Source: Bacillus sp. FJAT-27445 | Lineage (GTDB): Bacteria > Bacillota > Bacilli > Bacillales > Cytobacillaceae | DNA: 64,000 nucleotides | Direction of reading: 5' to 3' | NCBI RefSeq assembly: GCF_001510665.1 | Contig: NZ_LMTI01000003.1 | Span: 661,379 to 725,378, forward strand | In this document: piece by piece, positions 56,673 through 64,000 of the stretch | Position numbering within the stretch: the stretch's first letter is position 1 | Layout: each line of letters starts with the position of its first letter | Notes under the pieces: model-generated | Database searches by the model: none | The model's input: only the letters and a program-made list of their open reading frames with translations | Told to the model about the DNA's origin: nothing | Program-made: the position numbers and the translations under genes

Positions 56673-58610
56673 ATGATCAACGTGAAATTAGCGGACGGTA
56701 GCATGAGGGAATTTCCAAAAGGGGTATCAGTCGGGGAGGCAGCGCAGGCGATCAGCGCAAGCCTTGGGAAGCTGGCGGTTGCCGGGAAGGTGAACGGTGA
56801 ACTGGTCGATCTAAGCTTCAAGCTTGAAAACGGCACGGAGCTTTCCATTATTACGCTCGATTCAGAAGAAGGGTTATACATTTTGCGGCATACATCTGCC
56901 CACATTTTGGCGCAAGCCGTGAAGCGCCTCTTTGGTGAGGTAAAGTTAGGAATTGGGCCGGTCATTGAAGACGGTTTTTACTACGACATGAAGCTCGAAC
57001 GCAGCCTGTCACCGGAAAATTTGCTATCGATTGAAAATGAAATGGGACGCATTGTCGCCGAGAATCTGGAAATCAAGAGGCAAGAGATTTCCTATGAAGA
57101 AGCGGAAAGGCTTTTTTCGGAAAAAGGCGAGCCGTTTAAACTGGAGATTTTGAAGGACCTTCCCCACGACGAAAAAATTACACTCTATGAGCAAGGAGAA
57201 TTCATTGATTTATGCCGCGGGCCGCACCTGCCGTCGACTGGCTTCGTGAAAGCTTTCAAACTGACACGCGTTTCCGGCGCTTATTGGCGCGGTGACAGCG
57301 AGAATGAAGTCCTTCAGCGGGTATACGGCGTTGCTTTTAAAAAGAAAAAGGAACTGGAGGAGTACCTGAACTTCCTCGAGGAAGCAGCGAAGCGCGACCA
57401 CCGCAAACTTGGGAAGCAGCTGGAGTTGTTCATGTTTTCCGAGGAAGCGCCGGGAATGCCTTTCTATCTGCCGAATGGGCAAATCATCCGGAACGAACTG
57501 GAGAATTTCTCCCGTGAGCTCCAAAACAGCGCCGATTACAGCGAGGTCCGGACACCGTTCATGATGAATCAGCGGCTCTGGGAGCAATCGGGCCACTGGG
57601 ACCATTACCATGAAAACATGTACTTTTCTGAGGTTGACGGGACAAAATTTGCGATGAAGCCCATGAACTGCCCGGGCCATATGCTTATTTTTAAAAACAA
57701 TCTCTACTCATACCGCGATTTGCCAATCCGCTTGTCCGAGTTTGGCCAGGTGCACCGCCACGAGTACAGCGGCGCGCTGAATGGGATGCTGCGCGTCAGG
57801 ACTTTTTGCCAGGATGACGCCCACATTTTCGTGCGAGAGGACCAAATCGAGGATGAAATCAAGCAAGTGTTCAAGCTAGTTGACCGGGTCTACCGGACAT
57901 TTGGCTTTGAGTATTCGGTTGAGCTGTCGACTCGTCCGGAGGATTCCCTCGGCGAAGACGCCCTCTGGGAGGTTTCCGAGGCTGCTTTGAAGCGGGTGCT
58001 TGATAGCATGGAAATCCCCTATCAGTTGAACGAAGGCGACGGGGCATTTTACGGGCCGAAAATCGACTTTCACATTAAAGACGCCTTGAAACGGAGCCAT
58101 CAATGTGCGACAATCCAGCTTGATTTTCAAATGCCGGAAAAGTTCGATTTGGCGTACATCAACGAAAAAAATGAAAAGGTGCGGCCAGTCGTCATCCACC
58201 GCGCGATTTTCGGATCCATCGACCGTTTCTTCGGTATCCTGATTGAACATTTCGCCGGTGCCTTCCCGGTTTGGCTCGCGCCGGTCCAGGCGGAAATAAT
58301 CCCTGTTTCAAATGTCCACCTCGATGCCTGCCTGCGAATCCAATCGGAATTGAAGAAGCTCGGGGTCAGGGTGAAAGTCGACAGTAGCGGGGAAAAGCTC
58401 GGATACAAAATACGTCAGGCGCAAATGCAGAAAATCCCCTATGTACTCGTGATCGGCGATAAGGAAGTGAATGAAAATGCCGTGAACGTAAGGAGATACG
58501 GTGTGCAAAATTCTGAAAGCATTCCGTTTGAAGTTTTTAATGAAAACATTGTCCGGCAAATTAAAGAACGTTCCATCCACAATGAAGCGCCGGAGAGGGA
58601 ACTTGTATAA
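56673..58610 (+). CDS. thrS: Threonine--tRNA ligase
   Basis: 645 residues. An N-terminal TGS domain (1-60, VKLADGSMREFPKG) comes before the editing domain with RHTSAHILAQAV. The class II catalytic core (about 270-540) has the zinc and active-site blocks PMNCPGHM, QVHRHEYSGAL, RTFCQDDAHIF and VIHRAIFGSIDRFFGILIEHFAG, and an anticodon-binding domain follows (540-640). ATG at 56673 follows AAAAGGAGAGG. The double T-box leader recalls B. subtilis thrZ, which has three tandem leaders, so this could be the thrZ-type paralogue. That cannot be settled without the rest of the genome. Confidence 0.96.
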   Translation: MINVKLADGSMREFPKGVSVGEAAQAISASLGKLAVAGKVNGELVDLSFKLENGTELSIITLDSEEGLYILRHTSAHILAQAVKRLFGEVKLGIGPVIEDGFYYDMKLERSLSPENLLSIENEMGRIVAENLEIKRQEISYEEAERLFSEKGEPFKLEILKDLPHDEKITLYEQGEFIDLCRGPHLPSTGFVKAFKLTRVSGAYWRGDSENEVLQRVYGVAFKKKKELEEYLNFLEEAAKRDHRKLGKQLELFMFSEEAPGMPFYLPNGQIIRNELENFSRELQNSADYSEVRTPFMMNQRLWEQSGHWDHYHENMYFSEVDGTKFAMKPMNCPGHMLIFKNNLYSYRDLPIRLSEFGQVHRHEYSGALNGMLRVRTFCQDDAHIFVREDQIEDEIKQVFKLVDRVYRTFGFEYSVELSTRPEDSLGEDALWEVSEAALKRVLDSMEIPYQLNEGDGAFYGPKIDFHIKDALKRSHQCATIQLDFQMPEKFDLAYINEKNEKVRPVVIHRAIFGSIDRFFGILIEHFAGAFPVWLAPVQAEIIPVSNVHLDACLRIQSELKKLGVRVKVDSSGEKLGYKIRQAQMQKIPYVLVIGDKEVNENAVNVRRYGVQNSESIPFEVFNENIVRQIKERSIHNEAPERELV

Positions 58611-58725
58611 TTTTTTGGGTGCGTCGATCCATTGGGATTGGCGCACTTTTATAAAACCTGGCAATTCTCCAGACGGGATGTGATAATTAAAGTATCCAAT
58701 TATAGGGAAATGGAGAGCGCGGAAT

Positions 58726-59256
58726 ATGAGAAACATCTATATAGTATCCGGACCGGCAGGCGTGGGAAAATCAACAACGGCAAGAATGCTGGCTGAACAA
58801 TTTAACCACAGTGCCTATATTGAAGGCGATACGGTAAACCATATGGTGATTGGCGGTTACATCCCGCCCTGGGAGAGCGAGGAATTGCAGTTGCTCGTCT
58901 GGGAAAACCTCGCCGATTTGAGCATTAATTTCGTGCAGGCCGGCAAGGATGTTGTCATTGACTATGTCGCCTTCCCGGAGGATGTACGGCGATTTTCGGA
59001 AAAGGTTTACAAGGAAGTTGAGAATGTTGAAATTCATTATGTAGTATTATGGGCCGAACGCGACGAATTGTTGAGAAGGGATTCCCTTAGGGAGAAAGCC
59101 GATCAAATGGGGGCCAGGTGCCTGGAGCTCGTTGACGAGTTTGTTGGCAAGGGTGTCGAATCTCGCTTTTTTTATGACATAACCGCTCTGAGGCAAGCGG
59201 AGCTAGGTGAGGTCGCCAGGACAATTAGGGAGAATCCGGCCTTTAAATTCTCATGA
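58726..59256 (+). CDS. P-loop kinase-like NTPase
   Basis: 176 residues. Walker A is SGPAGVGKSTTARML near the N-terminus, followed by EGDTVNHMVIGGY and VVIDYVAFPEDV, as in small AAA_33/gluconate- or shikimate-kinase-like enzymes. A lid-like RRDSLREKADQMGARC follows. Substrate unknown. It is a single gene after thrS. Confidence 0.83.
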   Translation: MRNIYIVSGPAGVGKSTTARMLAEQFNHSAYIEGDTVNHMVIGGYIPPWESEELQLLVWENLADLSINFVQAGKDVVIDYVAFPEDVRRFSEKVYKEVENVEIHYVVLWAERDELLRRDSLREKADQMGARCLELVDEFVGKGVESRFFYDITALRQAELGEVARTIRENPAFKFS

Positions 59257-59271
59257 AAGGTGGGCGGCCGC

Positions 59272-59805
59272 TTGAAAAAATGGCTTTTAGCCGGTATCGG
59301 GATAGCTGCAATTACCGCGGTTCTTTTTGCTTTTTGGAAAAATGGGCCCACAAACCCGGTGAGGCTTGGGGAACACATCAACTTGCTTGCCTCCGGGAAA
59401 AGCCTCCCCGTCAATTTCGATGAGATCGCCTTTCAGAACGAAGATCATCCCGGTAATGAATATTTAGTGGAAAAAGCCGTCAATCAAATTGGTTATCTGA
59501 AGATGTGGAGACATTTTAAACTAGATACTACCGGCATCCCGGCGGTCGATTTTCAAAAGAATGCCGTTATCTTCATTGGCACTTATGAATCGGGAAGCTG
59601 CCCATATAAGATTGAAGAAGCAGCAATTCGTGCTGAGGGAGAAGAGTTGTCCATCCGGCTGGCGGCTAAAAGCGGTGTCTGCACAACCGATGCCACACCA
59701 AGAACCTTTGTAATTGAAATTGAAAAAGATGCTTCGGAAAAATTGAGGAATTTCGTTGTCGTGCAGGGCCGGAAGGAGACCTCGGTGCCAGTATTGGAGG
59801 AGTGA
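59272..59805 (+). CDS. Membrane-anchored extracytoplasmic protein of unknown function
   Basis: 177 residues from TTG at 59272, which follows AAAGGTGGG. One N-terminal membrane segment (about residues 3-20) leads to an outside domain with two Cys (SGSCPYKI and SGVCTTD) that could form a disulfide. Strands such as NAVIFIGTYESG and RTFVIEIEKD follow. Not recognised. It is 15 bases after the kinase-like gene and may share its transcript. Confidence 0.75.
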   Translation: MKKWLLAGIGIAAITAVLFAFWKNGPTNPVRLGEHINLLASGKSLPVNFDEIAFQNEDHPGNEYLVEKAVNQIGYLKMWRHFKLDTTGIPAVDFQKNAVIFIGTYESGSCPYKIEEAAIRAEGEELSIRLAAKSGVCTTDATPRTFVIEIEKDASEKLRNFVVVQGRKETSVPVLEE

Positions 59806-59837
59806 GTTATCTAGAGAGACTAGGGGGGAGATAGCAC

Positions 59838-60401
59838 GTGAAAAAATGGAACACCTTGGCCTCAGAGTATTTGTATAAAACGCCGTTCGGAAACTTGCGG
59901 AAGGATACATGCCAGCTTTCAAACGGAATTGTAATCAAAGATTATTATGTGAATGAATATTCGGATTGGGTAAATGCCGTGGTCATTACCGAAGACAGCA
60001 AAATCGTCCTTGTTAAACAGTATCGCCACGCTGGGGGCGACTTCTTCCTGGAAATACCTGCTGGTAAAATTGAAGAGAACGAGACGCATGAAGAAGGAAT
60101 CCTTCGGGAGGTCAGGGAGGAAACAGGATTTTCCTCAAAGGCTGCGCCGGTTAAATTAGGCGAATTCATGGTGAATCCTGCTACCCAAACCAACAAAGTA
60201 ATCACTTATCTAATACAGGACGCCTTTAAAGAAACTGAACAAACATTGGATTACACCGAAGAGATTGATGTGAAACTGGTTGATTTTAATGACTTTGGCG
60301 GGCTGATTGGTGCCGGGGAAATAAAAACTCAATTATTTACAGCGAGTGCTTATTTTATGGCGAAGAATCATATTGAGGGACAGGTTCCTAAAGACGGATA
60401 G
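59838..60401 (+). CDS. nudF: NUDIX hydrolase, ADP-ribose pyrophosphatase type
   Basis: 187 residues. The NUDIX box is complete in GKIEENETHEEGILREVREETGF (G-x5-E-x7-REV-x-EE-x-G), set after IPAGK as in ADP-ribose pyrophosphatases. It would cleave ADP-ribose to AMP and ribose-5-phosphate, although substrates vary in this family. GTG at 59838 follows GGGGGGAG. The region GGGGGGAG ... GTGAAAAA resembles the target predicted for the C-rich small RNAs. Confidence 0.88.
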   Translation: MKKWNTLASEYLYKTPFGNLRKDTCQLSNGIVIKDYYVNEYSDWVNAVVITEDSKIVLVKQYRHAGGDFFLEIPAGKIEENETHEEGILREVREETGFSSKAAPVKLGEFMVNPATQTNKVITYLIQDAFKETEQTLDYTEEIDVKLVDFNDFGGLIGAGEIKTQLFTASAYFMAKNHIEGQVPKDG

Positions 60402-60422
60402 GAGCAGGTTTTAGGAGTGCAT

Positions 60423-60520
60423 CGGTCTTTGGCAGGGTTCTAAAGACTGTTAGAATCATATTTTCCAGGTGAACCGGTCTTGAGAAGGTTATGAAGACAG
60501 TTTCACCAGCTGTTTCCGTT
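60423..60520. repeat. Two units of a 52-bp repeat with GTCTT/AAGAC palindrome
   Basis: CGGTCTT starts units at 60423 and 60475, exactly 52 bp apart. Each has GTCTT(T) facing (A)AAGAC within about 25 bp. A related diverged copy is at 7201. Confidence 0.75.
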
Positions 60521-60566
60521 TAAAAGCATCTATAATAATTTACACTTTCATAGAGGTGACAAAGAT

Positions 60567-61217
60567 ATGTATCTTTCAAAATTGGATGCCGGGGCGCTGA
60601 CGGATATGGAGTTGACGAATCTGCTATTCAGGGGGCTTGAGGATGATGGCGAACCTGGAGACTGCATTTTTGTGGCGGGGAGCAGCAAGGCAGTCCAGTA
60701 CAGGCTTCCGAAAGCAGTTGAGCTTTATAAAGAGGGCCGCGCCGGCAAAATCCTGTTTTCAGGTGGCGTTACGTGGCAGGGAACAGCTTTTCCAGAAGCA
60801 ATTATGCTGAAAAATGAGGCGCTCGCGCATGGAGTTCCCGAAAAAGATATATTAGTAGAAGACCAATCGCTGCATACAAAAGAAAATGTCCTTGCCTCAT
60901 TGTTAACATTGGACCGTGCTTTTTACCTTCACAAAATTAATAGACTTATTGTTGTAACTACTTATTATCACATGAGGCGGCTGCATCTTACGTTGAAAAC
61001 TTATATGCCACCGTGGATCCGCTATACACTGTGCCCTGTAAATGATAACAATACAAAGGAGGATAATTGGTTCCTTAGTGATATTGGCAGAGAACGTGTT
61101 GAAAAAGAAGCACAGAAACTTATCCACTATGTAAAACTTGGAGTTCTGGTGGATGAAGAGGTTGAGATTCAAGCTGACGGGAGTGAGAATTGCATCTCAG
61201 AGAGTGTAAACAATTAA
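60567..61217 (+). CDS. YdcF-family (DUF218) protein
   Basis: 216 residues. DCIFVAGSSKAVQYRLPKAVELY, KILFSGGVTWQG, EDQSLHTKENVLAS and IVVTTYYHMRRLHLTLK match the DUF218 Rossmann-like fold. No N-terminal membrane segment is present, unlike many family members, so it is cytosolic. Relatives are linked to vancomycin sensitivity and cyclic-peptide biology, but no activity is assigned. ATG follows AGAGGTGAC. Confidence 0.85.
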   Translation: MYLSKLDAGALTDMELTNLLFRGLEDDGEPGDCIFVAGSSKAVQYRLPKAVELYKEGRAGKILFSGGVTWQGTAFPEAIMLKNEALAHGVPEKDILVEDQSLHTKENVLASLLTLDRAFYLHKINRLIVVTTYYHMRRLHLTLKTYMPPWIRYTLCPVNDNNTKEDNWFLSDIGRERVEKEAQKLIHYVKLGVLVDEEVEIQADGSENCISESVNN

Positions 61218-61326
61218 TGAGGCATGATTTGTGTTTAGTTTGAATCTTTCGAAGTTGGCAGAAAAGACTGTGAAACGAAACCTTTCCAAATTAGTTACGT
61301 AGATAAATAGACAGGAGGGGAGAAGG

Positions 61327-61557
61327 ATTAAAAGATATCTTGCGTTTATCATTAGCTTTGTTCTTTTATTTATGATTTTCGAGGTGGTTTCGGGCTTTGT
61401 CAATACGGCATTTTACACACCTAAATTACATCTGATGGGCAAAAGTCATAGTCAGGAAGTAATGTTTGCAACTCCATCCACTTTCTATTTTTTCGGCACC
61501 TTGCTTATTGCCACACTAGCCTATTTTATCTCGCAAAAATTGTTTAAAACCCCATAA
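61327..61557 (+). CDS. Small two-segment membrane protein with apparent ATT start
   Basis: The frame runs from ATT at 61327 (IKRYLAFIISFVLLFMIFEVV) through GFVNTAFYTPKLHLMGKS to a second membrane segment (FFGTLLIATLAYFISQ), 76 residues. AGGAGGGGAGAAGG lies directly upstream with AGGAGG 8 bases before ATT. The first in-frame ATG (61372) would cut the first membrane segment and has no ribosome site. ATT is a rare but known start (infC); a point mutation from ATG is the simple alternative. Not recognised. Confidence 0.6.
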   Translation: MKRYLAFIISFVLLFMIFEVVSGFVNTAFYTPKLHLMGKSHSQEVMFATPSTFYFFGTLLIATLAYFISQKLFKTP

Positions 61558-61676
61558 TAATAAGACCCAACCATTTTTTAATAAAAATTTGTTTGATAAT
61601 GCCGAAAACAGGTTTTGGTTAAATGCAGAGTGGGTACATAAAACTGAAGGCAAGTAACTTCAGTGAGGCGAGCGCC

Positions 61677-61820
61677 ATGCACGAACACGAACAACAATTA
61701 CTTAAAAGAGAAATCAGCAGGCTGTCACAGGACCTTGAAAGGTGCTCTGATCCCCAATACCAAGAGCTGATACAAGAATACATTTTGTTCTTAGGAACTG
61801 TAATAAAGAATTATAGTTAA
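61677..61820 (+). CDS. Small helical protein, 47 residues
   Basis: MHEHEQQLLKREISRLSQDL is followed by YQELIQEYILFLGTVIKNYS, two amphipathic helices. GAGGCG precedes ATG 61677; an ATG at 61623 would add 18 residues but lacks a ribosome site. The size and helical hairpin recall Spo0E-type phosphatases, but their signature is not evident. Unassigned. Confidence 0.5.
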   Translation: MHEHEQQLLKREISRLSQDLERCSDPQYQELIQEYILFLGTVIKNYS

Positions 61821-61843
61821 TCCCTGTAAGGGATTTTTTGTTG
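61820..61843 (+). terminator. Terminator after the small helical protein
   Basis: AATCCCT and AGGGATT pair around GTA, followed by TTTT. Confidence 0.75.
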
Positions 61844-61863
61844 GGTAAAATACTATGCGAATG

Positions 61864-61898
61864 TAAGCCGTTTCTGAATTTGAAACGGTTTTTTTGCG
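61864..61898 (+). terminator. Second terminator hairpin
   Basis: CCGTTTC and GAAACGG pair around TGAATTT, followed by seven T. Confidence 0.75.
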
Positions 61899-61962
61899 TT
61901 GGTAACCAAGCCACAATATTTTATGGTAAAATTAGGATATTGAGCGAGTAGGGGGGAATAAT

Positions 61963-62820
61963 TTGGTTTCTTTATGTAAGGATTGCTCATCCATTGTGTC
62001 ATTGCTCAATAATAAGAGTGTTTTTCTGCCTAGGAACGAGTGGGAACAACTAAATCATTTTCACCTGATTAAGTATTTTGCAGACGATAATGGCGTTTCG
62101 GAAGGCAGTGATTTTTATATTTGCAAAAAGTGTTATCGAACTTTTAAGATGTATATCCACATTAGTTTCAACAATAAAGTAGAGCTGCTGGCAGTGGAGA
62201 GTGTCACCGAAAAAGAGTTAGAGATGATAGCGATAGCATTAATTATGGACAATCAGGCTCTTATGATAAAAGAGAAATTGAGAAATGTGGAGAAGATAAA
62301 AGTTTATCGATTTTCCGATTTATATAGACCACAGACATTCTTTTTTGGAACGCCGTATGAAACGAGGATGTACAACTTTGAAATTCTCCAAAATTATGGT
62401 GTGAATCATGCCCGTTTCTCCGATTTTTCCGGAGTCTATCTGTCTTTGGATGACCTGTATCAGAATCTAGGCTGCAACGATGCTTACTTTGAAAAGACAT
62501 TTATTGTATCTTTTGAGGTCAGTCCAAGATATTTAGAAATAGAAGCGTCCACTAGTGTATATTCTTCATCAAAGATTTGGATTACCCCTACACGGAAAAT
62601 ACCACCACAAGATATCCTTCTTTATGATATAGAAAATAACACTTTTTCCCCTTTAATAAATGTGTCCATAAATGATTGTGCCAGTCGGGACCATGCATCT
62701 TACTTGAAAATGCTGCGGAAGAAGGCCGGACAGTATAAGGAAGATGAAGAAACGAGCCGTAAAATAATTCATAACAAAATGGAGGAAATCCGTACCTTTA
62801 TACGTGTGAAAACTATCTAA
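61963..62820 (+). CDS. Unrecognised protein with N-terminal zinc-ribbon-like Cys pairs
   Basis: 285 residues from TTG at 61963, preceded by TAGGGGGGAA. The N-terminus has CKDC and, 50 residues on, CKKC, which may bind zinc. The rest is a soluble mixed alpha/beta domain (LYRPQTFFFGTPYETRM, KTFIVSFEVSPRYLEIE) with a charged helical end. No family recognised. Base composition is clearly more AT-rich than the genes before 60 kb, suggesting different ancestry. Confidence 0.7.
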   Translation: MVSLCKDCSSIVSLLNNKSVFLPRNEWEQLNHFHLIKYFADDNGVSEGSDFYICKKCYRTFKMYIHISFNNKVELLAVESVTEKELEMIAIALIMDNQALMIKEKLRNVEKIKVYRFSDLYRPQTFFFGTPYETRMYNFEILQNYGVNHARFSDFSGVYLSLDDLYQNLGCNDAYFEKTFIVSFEVSPRYLEIEASTSVYSSSKIWITPTRKIPPQDILLYDIENNTFSPLINVSINDCASRDHASYLKMLRKKAGQYKEDEETSRKIIHNKMEEIRTFIRVKTI

Positions 62821-62837
62821 AAAATAGGGGGATAGTT

Positions 62838-62921
62838 ATGAATCGTTTACTAACCTTAGTCGTATTAATAATGATAGTCCTAATTGGAATGTACTTCTTA
62901 ATTGATGTTAAACCTCATTAA
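62838..62921 (+). CDS. 27-residue hydrophobic peptide
   Basis: MNRLLTLVVLIMIVLIGMYF then LIDVKPH: one membrane segment with a positive N-terminus. TAGGGGG lies 6 bases before ATG, and the gene is packed between two others (17 bases after one, 13 before the next), so it is probably expressed. Unassigned. Confidence 0.5.
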   Translation: MNRLLTLVVLIMIVLIGMYFLIDVKPH

Positions 62922-62934
62922 AGGGGGCGGAAAA

Positions 62935-63399
62935 ATGAATGCAATCGAAAGAAGATTCATTATTTCAAATAAAATCAGGAATTTCCTCACGGTTCTCTTT
63001 GTTGGTTATATCGTTTTTTGGCTAATTCTTTCGGTTATGAAGTTTCCTATGTCTGTCGCGGGCTTATTTTTCAAGGTGGACCCGCCAGCCTATCTGCCAA
63101 TCGAGGCGGACCAAAAGTATGCCAGGGTCATCGGTATGAACAGGGTGCAGCTAATTTATGAAAATCAAAACGAGTCAATTGTTGTTTGGGCAACAAGCAA
63201 ACTCGGGTGGAATAACGTATCGGATTGGGATGAAACGCTCTCCATGCCGGATGGTACCCGTGCCTATTACACACTTGGCGCTAATGACACCCAAATGTTC
63301 AGCTGGAAAAGAGGCAAAGTTGAATACACAATCGACTATAAAGGAACCAAGGACTTGGGAAAAGAGGAATTTATAAAAACCGCGTTAAGCATGAAGTGA
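62935..63399 (+). CDS. Membrane-anchored protein of unknown function
   Basis: 154 residues. One membrane segment (about residues 16-36) and an outside domain of about 110 residues with RVIGMNRVQLIYENQNESIVV and WDETLSMPDGTRAYYTLG. AAGGGGGCGG precedes ATG 62935. It probably shares a transcript with the peptide gene upstream. Not recognised. Confidence 0.75.
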   Translation: MNAIERRFIISNKIRNFLTVLFVGYIVFWLILSVMKFPMSVAGLFFKVDPPAYLPIEADQKYARVIGMNRVQLIYENQNESIVVWATSKLGWNNVSDWDETLSMPDGTRAYYTLGANDTQMFSWKRGKVEYTIDYKGTKDLGKEEFIKTALSMK

Positions 63400-63421
63400 G
63401 ATTGCTTGTTTAAAATAAGAA

Positions 63422-63456
63422 TGGCGCGCTATCCAACAAGGTTAGCGCGCTTTTAT
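63422..63456 (+). terminator. Terminator of the 61.9-63.4 kb gene group
   Basis: GCGCGCTA and TTAGCGCGC pair around the loop, followed by TTTTA. Confidence 0.85.
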
Positions 63457-63484
63457 CGTTAGCCAGCGTCGCTGAGATTCAGTT

Positions 63485-63600
63485 GAGTGACAATGACTGG
63501 GCAATTTCCGGTCCAGTTGTCACATATCTCCCGTTTGAGTGACAACCAAGGGCGAAAGTCCGGTTGGGTTGTCAGAAAAAGCCCCGGGTTGAATGACAGC
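63485..63600. repeat. 52-bp repeat units related to the array at 2093
   Basis: GAGTGACA at 63485 and 63537, and TTGTCA at 63517 and 63569, are each 52 bp apart. TTGTCAC...GTGACAA spans 29 bp, the same length as the palindrome in the 2093 array, and linker TCCGGTTGGGTTGTCAG matches that array closely. The number of units is lower and divergence higher. Confidence 0.8.
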
Positions 63601-63607
63601 ATGGAGA

Positions 63608-63868
63608 TTAGGGATTCTCCTCCACCAAAAGTGGAATCATGTACTGAAATGTATCCGTATTTGGAGATTCGAATTTTTCCAACTTAACTCCATTGACCTT
63701 AAATCCGAACCGGTGCACCAGCCTTAAGAACTGGAAACAGATGAACGGATCATACACGTTGCATTCCAACGTTGCGTAGAGCATTGGCTTCAGTTTTTCA
63801 ATATACATTTCCTCACCAGCAAACACGTAGGAAGGCTCTGTTAAAATAAACCCTACTTCCCCCGTCAT
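63608..63868 (-). CDS. Unrecognised protein, 86 residues
   Basis: From ATG at 63868 (AAAGG 7 bases upstream) the product begins MTGEVGFILTEPSYVFAGEE and ends YMIPLLVEENP, with a mixed alpha/beta composition. The frame remains open upstream to a stop near 63962 without another standard start, so a longer form is possible but unproven. No family recognised. Confidence 0.6.
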   Translation of the reverse strand: MTGEVGFILTEPSYVFAGEEMYIEKLKPMLYATLECNVYDPFICFQFLRLVHRFGFKVNGVKLEKFESPNTDTFQYMIPLLVEENP

Positions 63869-63952
63869 GGAATCGCCTTTGGCTCCCAGGTTCCGAAGAA
63901 AAATCCCAGGCCGAACGTCTAGGCCAAGTTGCTTTATTGTTTGTAAATCGAA

Positions 63953-63977
63953 AACCCCGGGCTAGGCCCGGGGTTCC
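63953..63977. terminator. GC-rich hairpin near the window end
   Basis: CCCCGGGC and GCCCGGGG pair around CTAG, flanked by AAA and TTCC. It is probably the terminator of a minus-strand gene outside the window (TTTTCG follows on that strand). Confidence 0.55.
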
Positions 63978-64000
63978 AAAAAGCTTTCAGCGTGGTATTA

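Overview
The window looks like chromosomal DNA of an endospore-forming Bacillaceae (Bacillus sensu lato). The evidence is a gerA-gerB-gerC germinant receptor operon, CotF-type coat proteins, a yuaF-floT pair behind a sigma-W type promoter, a lysine (L-box) riboswitch, tandem threonine T-box leaders, Fur-boxed hydroxamate siderophore genes of the YfiY/YfiZ/YfhA/YusV type, and a dispersed repeat that I recognise from Bacillaceae genomes. I saw no rRNA, tRNA, CRISPR array, prophage or intact insertion sequence.

Layout. 0-7 kb: end of a glycerol-3-phosphate type ABC binding protein with a glycerophosphodiesterase, a 9-unit 52-bp tandem repeat, a frameshifted acetyltransferase, a MoaD-like sulfur carrier with a small partner, two tandem nucleoside hydrolases and a DMT transporter. 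7-18 kb: methyltransferase, tungsten-type aldehyde ferredoxin oxidoreductase divergent from a MoeB/ThiF-like E1 enzyme, cardiolipin synthase, NAD synthetase, a MASE3-PAS protein and a riboswitch-controlled lysine permease. 18-31 kb: cystine ABC transporter tcyABC, yuaF-floT, flavodoxin, a metal chaperone plus P-type ATPase plus Crp/Fnr regulator, a two-component system and a diguanylate cyclase. 32-36 kb: a DnaA-box-like cluster, then a tungstate transport operon (regulator, tupA, tupB, tupC). 36-44 kb: azoreductase, uppP, an ftsW/rodA homologue and the ger operon. 44-50 kb: siderophore uptake, ferric reductase-like protein and DUF2573. 50-56 kb: spore proteins, three related C-rich small RNAs on the minus strand, and a ten-heme cytochrome c. 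56-64 kb: tandem T-boxes and thrS, a kinase, NUDIX hydrolase, DUF218 protein, then a run of small unrecognised and AT-richer genes.

How parts fit. The AOR, the MoaD-like carrier, the E1-like enzyme and TupABC together point to a working tungstopterin enzyme. The iron genes form one Fur-type regulon split by a dispersed repeat. The most novel-looking signal is a family of three minus-strand small RNAs (about 51.69-51.77, 51.88-51.96 and 54.92-54.99 kb). All have a -10 box, an ATGA-type site exactly 10 bp upstream of it, a 5' hairpin, a C5-C6 tract joined to an anti-start-codon sequence, and a GC hairpin with a U-run terminator. The second notable signal is that unrelated intergenic repeat arrays across the window share only two periods, 21 bp and 52 bp, which are close to 2 and 5 helical turns.
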